A stretch of DNA of 30,442 nucleotides from JBPBQZ01 sp050955105. Lineage in GTDB: Bacteria > Pseudomonadota > Gammaproteobacteria > Burkholderiales > Burkholderiaceae. The stretch is taken from assembly GCA_050955105.1 (NCBI GenBank), contig JBPBQZ010000021.1, positions 1-30,442 on the forward strand, read 5' to 3'. The position numbers were made by a program, and so were the translations under genes. Below the pieces are notes generated by a model, which did no database searches, was not told the DNA's origin, and saw only the letters and a program-made list of their open reading frames with translations. Below are positions 23,695-30,442 of this stretch, one piece after another. The first letter of the stretch is position 1; the number at the start of each line of letters is the position of its first letter.

Positions 23695-25464
23695 TCAGAC
23701 CAATAGTTGCGCACGCGCGAGATAGCGCTCGCGAATCGCAGCCGCGGCGAAATAGGTGAGTGCGCCGATCGTGCCGGTCGGGTTGTAGGCGGCGTTGTGC
23801 GGCATGATGGCGCCGCCGGTAATAAAGAGATTCGGGTATTCCCAGCTCTGCCCGTATTTATTGACGACGCTATGCGAGGGATCGGTGCCCATGATGGCGC
23901 CGCCGGTGTTGTGGGTTCCCTGATAGCCGTCGAGGCCATAGGGCTGCACGTTCGGACGCGGTGGCGTGATGTGCGTAGGCTTGGCCGCCCGACCGATGCG
24001 ATCGATGATCTGCGAAGCATGCGTCGACACGCGATGCTCGTTCTCCGGGAAGTCGAAGGTCAGCCGCAACATCGGGTTACCGGTCTGCGTGCGATAACTC
24101 GGATCCAGATCCAGATAGTTGTAGCGGTTCGGCATCACGCTGGCCATCGCGCCGATCTGCATCGAGCGCGGGTACCATTTCGCGACCTGCTCCTTCCATG
24201 TGGCGCCCCAGCGGGGCGTGCCGGGCGGCACCGGGTGATAGGCGATCGGCCGACCTCCCGAGTGCCCGGCGAGTATCACCGAGCCGCCGATATAGCCAGC
24301 CTTGGCCCGGTCGAATTCCCAGTTGGTGTAGTACTCGTCGATGGCCGACGAGGTGCCGCCGGCCGCCAGGAAGGGGTTGAACAGTTTGTCTTCAAAAAAC
24401 AGCGTGGCGCCGGCACCCGTGTTGTAGCAATAGTTCTTGCCGATCAGGCCGGTTTGCGTGTGCGGGTCATAGGGCTTGCCGATACCGGAGCTCAGCAGCA
24501 GATGCACGTTGCTGAAGGTATAGGCGCTCAGGATGACGATCGACGCCGGCTGGAACAGCGTTTCGCCGGTCAGCAGATCGACGTACTCGATGCCAGTGAC
24601 GCGCTTGGCCGCCGTATCGGTCACCACGCGCGTGACGCGCGCATGCGTACGCAGTTCAAAATTCGATTGCTGCAACGCCACCGGAATCACGGTGTTGTGC
24701 GGACTGGCCTTGGCGTTGGCCTCGCAGCCAAAGCGGTCGCAGAAACCGCAATATTGGCATTCGCCCATCGCCACGCCGTCGATGTTGGTATAGGCGCGCG
24801 AGGCATTCGATGCCGGTACTGGAAACGGTTTGTAGCCGAGCGCGCGACTGGCGTCGGAAAACACGTCGGCGGCAAGCACGCTCGCAAGCGGCGGTACAGG
24901 ATAGTCACGCCGGCGCGGCGCTTCGTAAGGGTTGCCGCCTTCGATGATGCGGCCATTCAAATTTCCCGCTTTCCCCGAGGTACCGGCGGTGTATTCGAAT
25001 TTGTCGTAATAGGGCTCAAGCTCGTCGTAGCTTACGCCCCAGTCCTGCAAGGTCATGTCGGCCGGAATGAAGCGCGTGCCGTAGCGCTCCTCGTACATCG
25101 AGCGAACCTTGAATTCCATATCGCTCCAACGCCAGGTGAGGCCGTTCCAATGCGCGCCCGAGCCGCCTACGCCGTCGCCGGGTAGAAACGAACTGAGCTT
25201 GCGCATCGGCAAGGCCTGCTGCGAGACGTGATTGCGAAAGGTCAACGTTTCTTGCTTGACGTCCTGCATCAATGCGAAGCGAATCGAATATTTGAGCTCG
25301 TCGCGAATGTGCGGAATGGCGTAGTCTTCGCCCGTGGAGCGCGGAGGGCCGCGCTCGAGCCCGACCACTTTCAAGCCGTGCTGCGACAACTCCTTTGCCA
25401 TAATGCCGCCGGCCCATCCCATGCCGACCAACACGACGTCTACTTCACTGAGGCGCTTGGCCAA
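23695..25464 (-). CDS. GMC-family FAD dehydrogenase, gluconate-2-dehydrogenase large-subunit type
   Basis: The 589-residue protein oxidises an alcohol, sugar or sugar-acid hydroxyl with FAD. The dinucleotide motif VGMGWAGG (Gly14, Gly16, Gly19) and acidic Glu37 bind the cofactor. PGDGVGGSGAHWNG near 95-108 fits the family. A Cys cluster CQYCGFCDRFGC (236, 239, 242, 247) resembles the iron-sulfur cysteines of FAD-dependent glucose/gluconate dehydrogenases. The C-terminal catalytic pair is probably His518 (GTHNTGG) and Asn561 (NPTGTIG). There is no signal peptide; in this family the large subunit is exported with the Tat-signal small subunit, encoded just upstream. Translation starts at TTG 25464: AAGGAG sits 7 bases before it and overlaps the stop of the upstream gene, and no ATG fits. 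The substrate is not identifiable. Confidence 0.9.
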   Translation of the reverse strand: MAKRLSEVDVVLVGMGWAGGIMAKELSQHGLKVVGLERGPPRSTGEDYAIPHIRDELKYSIRFALMQDVKQETLTFRNHVSQQALPMRKLSSFLPGDGVGGSGAHWNGLTWRWSDMEFKVRSMYEERYGTRFIPADMTLQDWGVSYDELEPYYDKFEYTAGTSGKAGNLNGRIIEGGNPYEAPRRRDYPVPPLASVLAADVFSDASRALGYKPFPVPASNASRAYTNIDGVAMGECQYCGFCDRFGCEANAKASPHNTVIPVALQQSNFELRTHARVTRVVTDTAAKRVTGIEYVDLLTGETLFQPASIVILSAYTFSNVHLLLSSGIGKPYDPHTQTGLIGKNYCYNTGAGATLFFEDKLFNPFLAAGGTSSAIDEYYTNWEFDRAKAGYIGGSVILAGHSGGRPIAYHPVPPGTPRWGATWKEQVAKWYPRSMQIGAMASVMPNRYNYLDLDPSYRTQTGNPMLRLTFDFPENEHRVSTHASQIIDRIGRAAKPTHITPPRPNVQPYGLDGYQGTHNTGGAIMGTDPSHSVVNKYGQSWEYPNLFITGGAIMPHNAAYNPTGTIGALTYFAAAAIRERYLARAQLLV

Positions 25465-25475
25465 ACTGCTGCTCC

Positions 25476-26222
25476 TTATGCAAGGTCGGCGATACTGGTC
25501 GCCGGGCTGACGTAGCGCTTGTTCTTGAATTGCACGACGTCTTGCGCGTGCGTGGCGATCACGCCCGGGAAGCCGATCATTTGCCAGGCGGCCTTGCCGG
25601 CGTTGCCGCCATGGATCGGATCGGCAAACATGCCTTCGGTGACGAGCTGATAAAAAAGACCGAAGACGATGGCGCTATCGAGGCGGTTGTCGAATACCGC
25701 GTGGCCCGCTTCGAGGCTATGCAGCAGGGCGTCCTTATTGGCTGGCGACAAGCGCGCGAACGGTACGCCATAGGTTTTGTCCGCGTAGCGATCGGTGCCT
25801 TCCACGCCGGCGCGAAACAACTCCGCCGGCGTAAGCGGCAGTTGATAGCCTTGGCTGGGTACACCGACGTGCCAAGGCCCTTCGGTGTACAGCCGGTCAC
25901 CCGCGCCCCAATTGCCGCCCAGCGCGCGGTCGAAATAGATGTTGATATTGAGACCCGTGCCGCTTGGGCTCAGCGCATCGGCCGGCACCATATGGTCGAC
26001 CAAGGCCTCGACGAAGTCGGCTTCCGCCGGTCTCAAAAATAGATAGCCGGGCGAGCTGGCGGTGGCCGCGGCGTTTGGAGGCGTGGCAGTCGTAGCCGGA
26101 GCCGACGCTAACGCAGCCGCCGACGCCGTGGCCAACGGCAGGCCCGCACCCACGCCGAGTGCTGCGCTACCGGTTATGGCTTGACGAATGAAGCGGCGTC
26201 GTCCGCTGGTCGGCTCGCTCAT
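25476..26222 (-). CDS. Gluconate 2-dehydrogenase subunit 3-type protein with Tat signal
   Basis: The 248-residue protein is the small chaperone/partner subunit of a periplasmic GMC dehydrogenase. A twin-arginine signal is clear: RRRFIRQ at 8-14, then a hydrophobic stretch (AITGSAALGVGAGLPLA) and an Ala-rich linker to about residue 55. The mature domain has FLRPAEADFVEALVDHMVPAD near 56-76, LNINIYFDRALGGNWGAGDRLY near 87-108 and GNAGKAAWQMIGFPG near 207-221, as in gluconate 2-dehydrogenase subunit 3. In known complexes this subunit carries the large FAD subunit through the Tat system. Its ATG overlaps the stop of the upstream LLM monooxygenase (ATGA), and its stop is 11 bases before the GMC start. 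Confidence 0.9.
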   Translation of the reverse strand: MSEPTSGRRRFIRQAITGSAALGVGAGLPLATASAAALASAPATTATPPNAAATASSPGYLFLRPAEADFVEALVDHMVPADALSPSGTGLNINIYFDRALGGNWGAGDRLYTEGPWHVGVPSQGYQLPLTPAELFRAGVEGTDRYADKTYGVPFARLSPANKDALLHSLEAGHAVFDNRLDSAIVFGLFYQLVTEGMFADPIHGGNAGKAAWQMIGFPGVIATHAQDVVQFKNKRYVSPATSIADLA

Positions 26223-27598
26223 GCCTGCGCGCCCGCGGCGGCCGTCGTGCCCGTCGCCGTTTGCGGCAGATCCGGGCGCGCCAGACCCGGTCTGGCCGGA
26301 TCGCGATGCTGCGGATAGGGCAGTCCCAGGTTGCCGCGCAAGGTGCTCGATTCATACTCGGTGCGGAACAGCCCACGACGCTGCAGAATCGGCACTACCT
26401 GTGCGACGAATTCGCGCAAGCGTTGATGCGGTCCGAAGATCATGAAGCCGTCGACCGCGCGTTCCTGGAAGAACAGCTCGATTTTGTCGGCGATGAAGTC
26501 CGCGGTACCGACGAAATCATTGCTGCTGGCGGCGCGCAACGCCAGTTGTCGCAAGGTCAAATTCTCTTCGCGTGCCATGCGCAGATAGTTTTCCGCGGTG
26601 GTCTTGAAGCTGTTGGCACCAATGTCGCCAAGGTCGTCGGGCAGCGGCTTATCCAGCGGAAACTGTGTGAAATCGAAGAAGCTGAAATAGCGGCTCAGAT
26701 ATTTCACCGCGAATTTCACGTCGATGAAGCGGTTGTCATGCGCATGCTTGGCGTGCGCTTCCGCGTTGGTGGCACCGATGACCGGGCCGATCGCGGGAAA
26801 GATCAATACATCGCCGGGCGCGCGACCGTAGGCCGCGGCACGCCGCTTGATATCTTGGTAATACGCCTTGCCCTTCGCCAGGTCGCCGCTGTTTTCCCAG
26901 TCGGAAAAGATCGCCTCGGCATCGCGCGCTGCCAGGTCACGACCCTCGTCGGAAGCGCCGGCCTGAAACAGCACTGGGTGCCCTTGCGCCGAACGCTCGA
27001 GGTTCAACGGCCCCTGTACCGAAAAGAACTCACCCTTGTGGTTAAGGGTATGCATCTTCTCGAAATCGACGTAGCGTCCACTCTGCTTGTCGCGTGTGAA
27101 CGCATCGTCTTCCCAGGAATTCCACAAGCCCTTCACCACGTCTACGTATTCGCGCGCGATCTTGTAGCGCACCGAATGCTCGTGCAAGGTGTCGTGGCCA
27201 TGATTGCGCGCCACGCCCTCGAGCGCCGAGGTCACCGCATTCCAGCCGGCACGACCGCCGCTGAGCTTGTCGAGCGAAGCGAGTTGCCGCGCGGTGGTGA
27301 ACGGCTCGCTATAGGAAGTGGTAAACGTGCCGACCAGCCCGATATGGCGCGTGTGCGAGGCGATCGCCGACAGCGCTGTCAACGGCTCCAGGCGACTGAG
27401 GAAGGGGTGCGTGGCATCACGGGTGATGTAAGCGGAATCGGCAATGAAACCGAAATCGAATTTGCCCGCTTCGGCGATCTTTGCATATTCGATATACGAG
27501 GCGATACTGACCGCGCCGTTCGCGCGCACCTCGGGCTCACGCCAATGTCCGCCGCCGCCTTGCAAGCCGGTGCCCAGCCTAAGTTTGCGTTCTGTCAT
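26219..27598 (-). CDS. LLM-class FMN-dependent monooxygenase, NtaA/SnaA/DszA type (paralog 4)
   Basis: The 459-residue protein has FDFGFIADSAYITRDA near 48-63, FTTSYSEPFTTARQLASLDKL near 92-112, GRAGWNAVTSALEGVARNHG near 115-134, HTLNHKGEFFSVQGPLN, GHPVLFQAGAS and TLRGNLGLPYP, followed by a Pro/Ala-rich tail of about 25 residues. It is closely related to the copies at 6114 and 18080. GGAGG stands 8 bases before ATG 27598. It lies 44 bases downstream of a TonB receptor gene and overlaps the Tat-signal dehydrogenase subunit gene by ATGA. A cytosolic flavin monooxygenase coupled in translation to a periplasmic dehydrogenase subunit is unusual and suggests that both act on one compound or its products. 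Confidence 0.92.
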   Translation of the reverse strand: MTERKLRLGTGLQGGGGHWREPEVRANGAVSIASYIEYAKIAEAGKFDFGFIADSAYITRDATHPFLSRLEPLTALSAIASHTRHIGLVGTFTTSYSEPFTTARQLASLDKLSGGRAGWNAVTSALEGVARNHGHDTLHEHSVRYKIAREYVDVVKGLWNSWEDDAFTRDKQSGRYVDFEKMHTLNHKGEFFSVQGPLNLERSAQGHPVLFQAGASDEGRDLAARDAEAIFSDWENSGDLAKGKAYYQDIKRRAAAYGRAPGDVLIFPAIGPVIGATNAEAHAKHAHDNRFIDVKFAVKYLSRYFSFFDFTQFPLDKPLPDDLGDIGANSFKTTAENYLRMAREENLTLRQLALRAASSNDFVGTADFIADKIELFFQERAVDGFMIFGPHQRLREFVAQVVPILQRRGLFRTEYESSTLRGNLGLPYPQHRDPARPGLARPDLPQTATGTTAAAGAQA

Positions 27599-27642
27599 GT
27601 CGGGTTGCCTCCGAAATTTGCGGGATCAAGCGCCCGTAACGA

Positions 27643-29895
27643 TCAATAAAAGTCGTGCCGCAGCGTCACCATATAAACGCGTGGCGGGTTGTAGTTGGCC
27701 GCGTTGATGTTGAGCGATGCGATTTGCACCAGCGCATACGGATACGTGCGGTTCAGCAGATTCGTTACCTGGAAATTGGTGGTCCAACCGTGTCCCGGCG
27801 ACTGATACGAAGCCCCCAGGTTCACGTACACCTGAGTGGGAACCATCGTCGTGTTGGTCACGTCCAGGTAGTTCTTGCCCAATATGCTCAGACTGCCGTT
27901 CACGTCGATCGAACCCGGTACCTTGACGGGCAAGCGATACAGAAGCGAGGTATTGACCGTGAGGTGTGGGGCGTTAGGCAGTTGATGGCCGGTGTAATTG
28001 GCGTTGGGCGCACCGGTCGGATTCAAGAAGCTGTCGAAGCGGCCTTGCAAAGCCGTGACGTTGAAACGCCATTCAAGATCACGCAGCGGATGCGCGGTGG
28101 CCTCGAACTCGGCGCCGAAGGTATGCGCCTTGCCGGCGTTGACGGTAACCGAGCCATTCACGATGGCACCGTTCACGATCGGGTTGGTAACAATGCCCTG
28201 ATAGTTGGCGAAGTCGTTGTAGAACACCGCTAGATCGGTTTGCAGGCGCCCGCCGAACGAGGTGCCTTTCAAACCGGCTTCATAGGCGGTGACTTTTTCG
28301 GGAAACACCGGCACCAAGGCGATCGACAACGCGCCGGCAACCGGGTTGTAGGCACCGGATTTTTCGCCCTTGGTAATGCTCGCGTAGCTGAAAAGGCCGG
28401 GTAGCAGCTGGTAGTCCAGACCGAACTTCGGCGTCACGCCGTCGGTCCGCAGGTGCAGGTCGTTCGCCTCATAATTGACGTGAACGATCTGCAGTTGCGG
28501 ATTCGACGAGTAACCGAAGGTGCTGTAGTTGTCGTTTTGAACGTAATAGCGCAGCCCCAGCGTGGCCCCTAGCTGCTCGGTGAACTTGTAGTGCGCCTGC
28601 GCGTAGAGGCCCAGATTCAAGACGTTGGTGCGACTGCTGATGCCGTTGAAAGCGCCCGCCGTCCAGTTCGGGCGATTCACGCCGAAGTTCTCATTGAAGG
28701 CAATCGCGCCGGTGGTAAAGGTCAGCGGACCATAATCACCCAGCAGTTGGAATTCCTGCGAAAGCTGGTGATCGTTCAGGTTCAACTGCCAGCCGTAAAG
28801 ATTCGACGGTACGCCGTCGTACGGCCAGGGATCGGGACTGTCATTGAACTGGCGATAGGCGGTAATCGACTTGGCCGTGAGGTGATCGTCGATCTTGTCG
28901 GTCAGACGCAGCGACACGCCGAAGCCGTCGTTGTGGATTTTGGGATCGGTATTGTCGAAGGTGGTGCGTGGTGCCGAGCCCGGATAGTTGAGCGGTTGGC
29001 TGGTGCCATTGTCTGAACGATCGCGCAGCGCATCGATCGTCAATTGAGCATCGAAGTCGCGCGTCGGCGTGGCCCGCAGCTTGCCGCGAATCAGATCGGT
29101 GTGGACACCGTCTACATCCTTGTGCAGCGTCTCGTTATAGGTGAATCCGTAGTTCTGCGTGTGTGAATAGGCCAGGCTGCCGTACAACACGTCCTCTTTG
29201 ATCGGGCCCGAAACATAGGCCTTGCTCTCGATGCCGCCGTAGTTGCCAACGCCTGCCGATACCCAGGCGATTTTTTCATTCGACGGATCGCGCGAAATAA
29301 TCCGGATCGCACCGGCACTGGTGTTCTGGCCGTACAGCGTGCCCTGCGGGCCACGCAACACTTCGATCTGGCGCACGTCGGGCAGGCCGAAGATGCCGCT
29401 ATTGATGATGCGCGGAACATACACATCATCCAGGTAGATGCCGACCGCGCCGTTGTAGGTCGGACTAGACGTGCCGATGCCGCGAATATAAATAGGCTGT
29501 AGGCTCGGCGTGGAACTGCCGGAAAGATATACCCCGGCCACTTCGCCCGAGAGATCGGCGATCTTCTGAATGTCGTGTCGCGCGATCTCGCCACCGCCCA
29601 CCACGCCCACCGACAGCGGCGTCTTCTGCAGCGAAGTGGTACGCCGTTCCGCCGTGACCTTGACGTCGCCAAGCGTCACGGCGCTGCCGTCTTGGCTGGC
29701 AGTCTGCGCGGTCGTGGTGACCTGTGGCGATGCATTGGCGGGTGCCGTCTGTGCATGTACGCGGGCTTGGCCGGACAAGGCGGCCAACGTCACCATGCTT
29801 GCGGCGACGTGCCAGGCCAGATCGTGGCGACGCTTGGTAACCAGCTTATGGGCACGTTGCTGCCCTTGAAACTTTCCCCCGACCGAGCGATTCAT
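27643..29895 (-). CDS. TonB-dependent outer-membrane receptor (paralog 3), first gene of the long operon
   Basis: From ATG 29895 (MNRSVGG, with AAAGAGAAG just upstream) the protein is 750 residues. A signal peptide core HVAASMVTLAALSG ends at VHA before QTAP. A TonB box-like LGDVKVTAERR follows, then a plug with IYIRGIGTSSPTYNGAVGIYLDDVYVPRI and IEVLRGPQGTLYGQNTSAGAIRI. The barrel ends RHDFY: the usual terminal Phe is penultimate and the last residue is Tyr. An upstream ATG at 29946 has no Shine-Dalgarno site. It should import a ligand related to those of the receptors at 12245 and 20906. As first gene of the run to 19687 it is probably driven from the region 29896-30442. Confidence 0.94.
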   Translation of the reverse strand: MNRSVGGKFQGQQRAHKLVTKRRHDLAWHVAASMVTLAALSGQARVHAQTAPANASPQVTTTAQTASQDGSAVTLGDVKVTAERRTTSLQKTPLSVGVVGGGEIARHDIQKIADLSGEVAGVYLSGSSTPSLQPIYIRGIGTSSPTYNGAVGIYLDDVYVPRIINSGIFGLPDVRQIEVLRGPQGTLYGQNTSAGAIRIISRDPSNEKIAWVSAGVGNYGGIESKAYVSGPIKEDVLYGSLAYSHTQNYGFTYNETLHKDVDGVHTDLIRGKLRATPTRDFDAQLTIDALRDRSDNGTSQPLNYPGSAPRTTFDNTDPKIHNDGFGVSLRLTDKIDDHLTAKSITAYRQFNDSPDPWPYDGVPSNLYGWQLNLNDHQLSQEFQLLGDYGPLTFTTGAIAFNENFGVNRPNWTAGAFNGISSRTNVLNLGLYAQAHYKFTEQLGATLGLRYYVQNDNYSTFGYSSNPQLQIVHVNYEANDLHLRTDGVTPKFGLDYQLLPGLFSYASITKGEKSGAYNPVAGALSIALVPVFPEKVTAYEAGLKGTSFGGRLQTDLAVFYNDFANYQGIVTNPIVNGAIVNGSVTVNAGKAHTFGAEFEATAHPLRDLEWRFNVTALQGRFDSFLNPTGAPNANYTGHQLPNAPHLTVNTSLLYRLPVKVPGSIDVNGSLSILGKNYLDVTNTTMVPTQVYVNLGASYQSPGHGWTTNFQVTNLLNRTYPYALVQIASLNINAANYNPPRVYMVTLRHDFY

Positions 29896-30442
29896 TCTTC
29901 TCTTTGCCTGAATTTGAGACAAGCGAGCGCCAACGCAGTACTGCATCGGTACTTGGGGCGACTTCGTTATGCTCGTGTTAGCGTATGTCGATGCAGATCG
30001 CCAGCTCTGCGGCCAGCGTAGTCGTCATCACCGCATTGGCGTACCAATGCCGATCAATCGTCCTAGACAAGGACAACGAACGGTATGCTAAGGGCGCGAT
30101 CGAACGCGGCGAACAAAGAAAATGACATATTCATATGAGTCGGCCGCTGCGCATCAATCCATCCAGCAATGCTTAAGCGCGCTGTGCGCAGCATGTTGAC
30201 GTCTCAACACATTCAGCGTCTTGAATGATGGAATTTCCTTAGCCGAATTAATTGGTAGAGCCTGCAAAGGTCAACAGCCATACTCGCTAGCCGTTGATCA
30301 TCGATCGACTGATCGACACGCTGAATGCTTGTTGCCTAAAGCATGCGATGCCATTTAATTAGCTATTCATAAATTCCCAAGATGAGTCGACTGTCTGCCT
30401 TCCGTATGATTTATTCCGAGCGACTCAAGCACTTCGCTCGAC
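29896..30442. promoter_or_regulatory. Upstream region of the long operon
   Basis: This 547-base, AT-richer stretch holds no established gene. GCATTGG / CCAATGC (30033-30050, loop CGTA) is a perfect inverted repeat about 140 bases before the receptor start. CAAAG at 30114-30118 followed after 13 bases by CATATGA at 30132-30138 is a degenerate copy of the two-part element at 8425. TCGATC / GATCGA (30301-30316) is a small palindrome. Promoter hexamers could not be assigned with confidence. Confidence 0.4.
30382..30442 (+). CDS. Possible start of an unidentified gene, cut by window end
   Basis: ATG 30382 opens a frame of 20 codons (MSRLSAFRMIYSERLKHFAR) that is still open at the window edge. The codons are GC-ending as in neighbouring genes, and an internal ATG at 30406 gives MIYSERLKHFAR. 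No good Shine-Dalgarno site is seen and the segment is too short to classify; a transcriptional regulator is one guess among many. Confidence 0.2.
   Translation, partial: MSRLSAFRMIYSERLKHFAR

Noticed and set aside
23707..25185. Long open frame of 492 codons on the plus strand
   Set aside because: It is exactly antisense to the GMC dehydrogenase gene, has no recognisable domain and is explained by GC-rich codon bias.
26261..27649. Long open frame of 462 codons on the plus strand
   Set aside because: Antisense to the LLM monooxygenase gene with strong motifs. The predicted protein is rich in Arg/Gln/His with no family features. A similar antisense frame occurs over the LLM paralog at 18254-19369, as expected from shared codon bias.
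30241..30300. tRNA-like appearance of a GGTAGAGCCTGC stretch
   Set aside because: No cloverleaf pairing, no T-loop consensus and no acceptor stem could be found around it.
1..30442. CRISPR arrays, insertion sequences, integrases, phage genes
   Set aside because: No regular repeat/spacer pattern, transposase or recombinase frame was seen on either strand. The gene fragments near 8.7 and 10.5 kb are signs of rearrangement, but no mobile element was found beside them.

Overview
The window comes from a GC-rich Gram-negative proteobacterium. The evidence is three TonB-dependent receptors, a Tat-signal dehydrogenase subunit, periplasmic binding proteins, a NorR-type sigma-54 activator and purine-rich Shine-Dalgarno sites. 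The gene content fits Burkholderiales or a related beta/gamma lineage; the sequence alone does not settle the genus. No rRNA, tRNA, CRISPR array or insertion sequence was recognised.

Positions 1-4665 look like ordinary housekeeping and stress genes: a GAF-domain histidine kinase (cut by the window edge), a PPK2 polyphosphate kinase, and a NorR-like nitric-oxide sensor divergent from a single-domain globin. Between those last two are three GTC-N5-GAC inverted repeats that look like NorR operators.

From about 4654 to the end, the window is one large accessory region that appears devoted to scavenging organosulfur or related compounds. A minus-strand unit (8331 to 4654) encodes an SsuB/TauB-type ABC ATPase, an LLM flavin monooxygenase, a small alpha/beta hydrolase and a class II aldolase-like protein. 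Next comes a scarred stretch with the tail of an aldo/keto reductase, an intact plus-strand LLM monooxygenase (9127-10452), and what looks like a frameshifted, truncated start of an ABC permease. An acyl-CoA-dehydrogenase-like DszC/SfnB flavoprotein (10861-12123), a TonB receptor (12245-14527) and a sulfonate-type binding protein (15019-16089) follow. A second minus-strand unit (19465 to 16120) repeats the LLM / class II aldolase theme and adds a second binding protein.

The most striking part is a tightly packed minus-strand run from 29895 to 19687: TonB receptor, LLM monooxygenase, Tat-signal gluconate-2-dehydrogenase subunit-3 homologue, GMC FAD dehydrogenase, monohaem cytochrome c, second TonB receptor, and an FMN-dependent alpha-hydroxy-acid dehydrogenase. 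Several junctions overlap or are nearly contiguous (ATGA overlap, 11-bp gap, 18-bp gap, 11-bp overlap). This suggests one pathway: uptake across the outer membrane, periplasmic alcohol/sugar oxidation feeding electrons to cytochrome c, then cytosolic monooxygenation and hydroxy-acid oxidation. The substrate cannot be read from the sequence.

A two-part DNA word (CCAAT-N13-CATATGC) occurs as an inverted pair at 8425-8565, and degenerate copies lie in three other intergenic regions of the cluster. It may be the operator of a shared regulator that is not encoded in this window.
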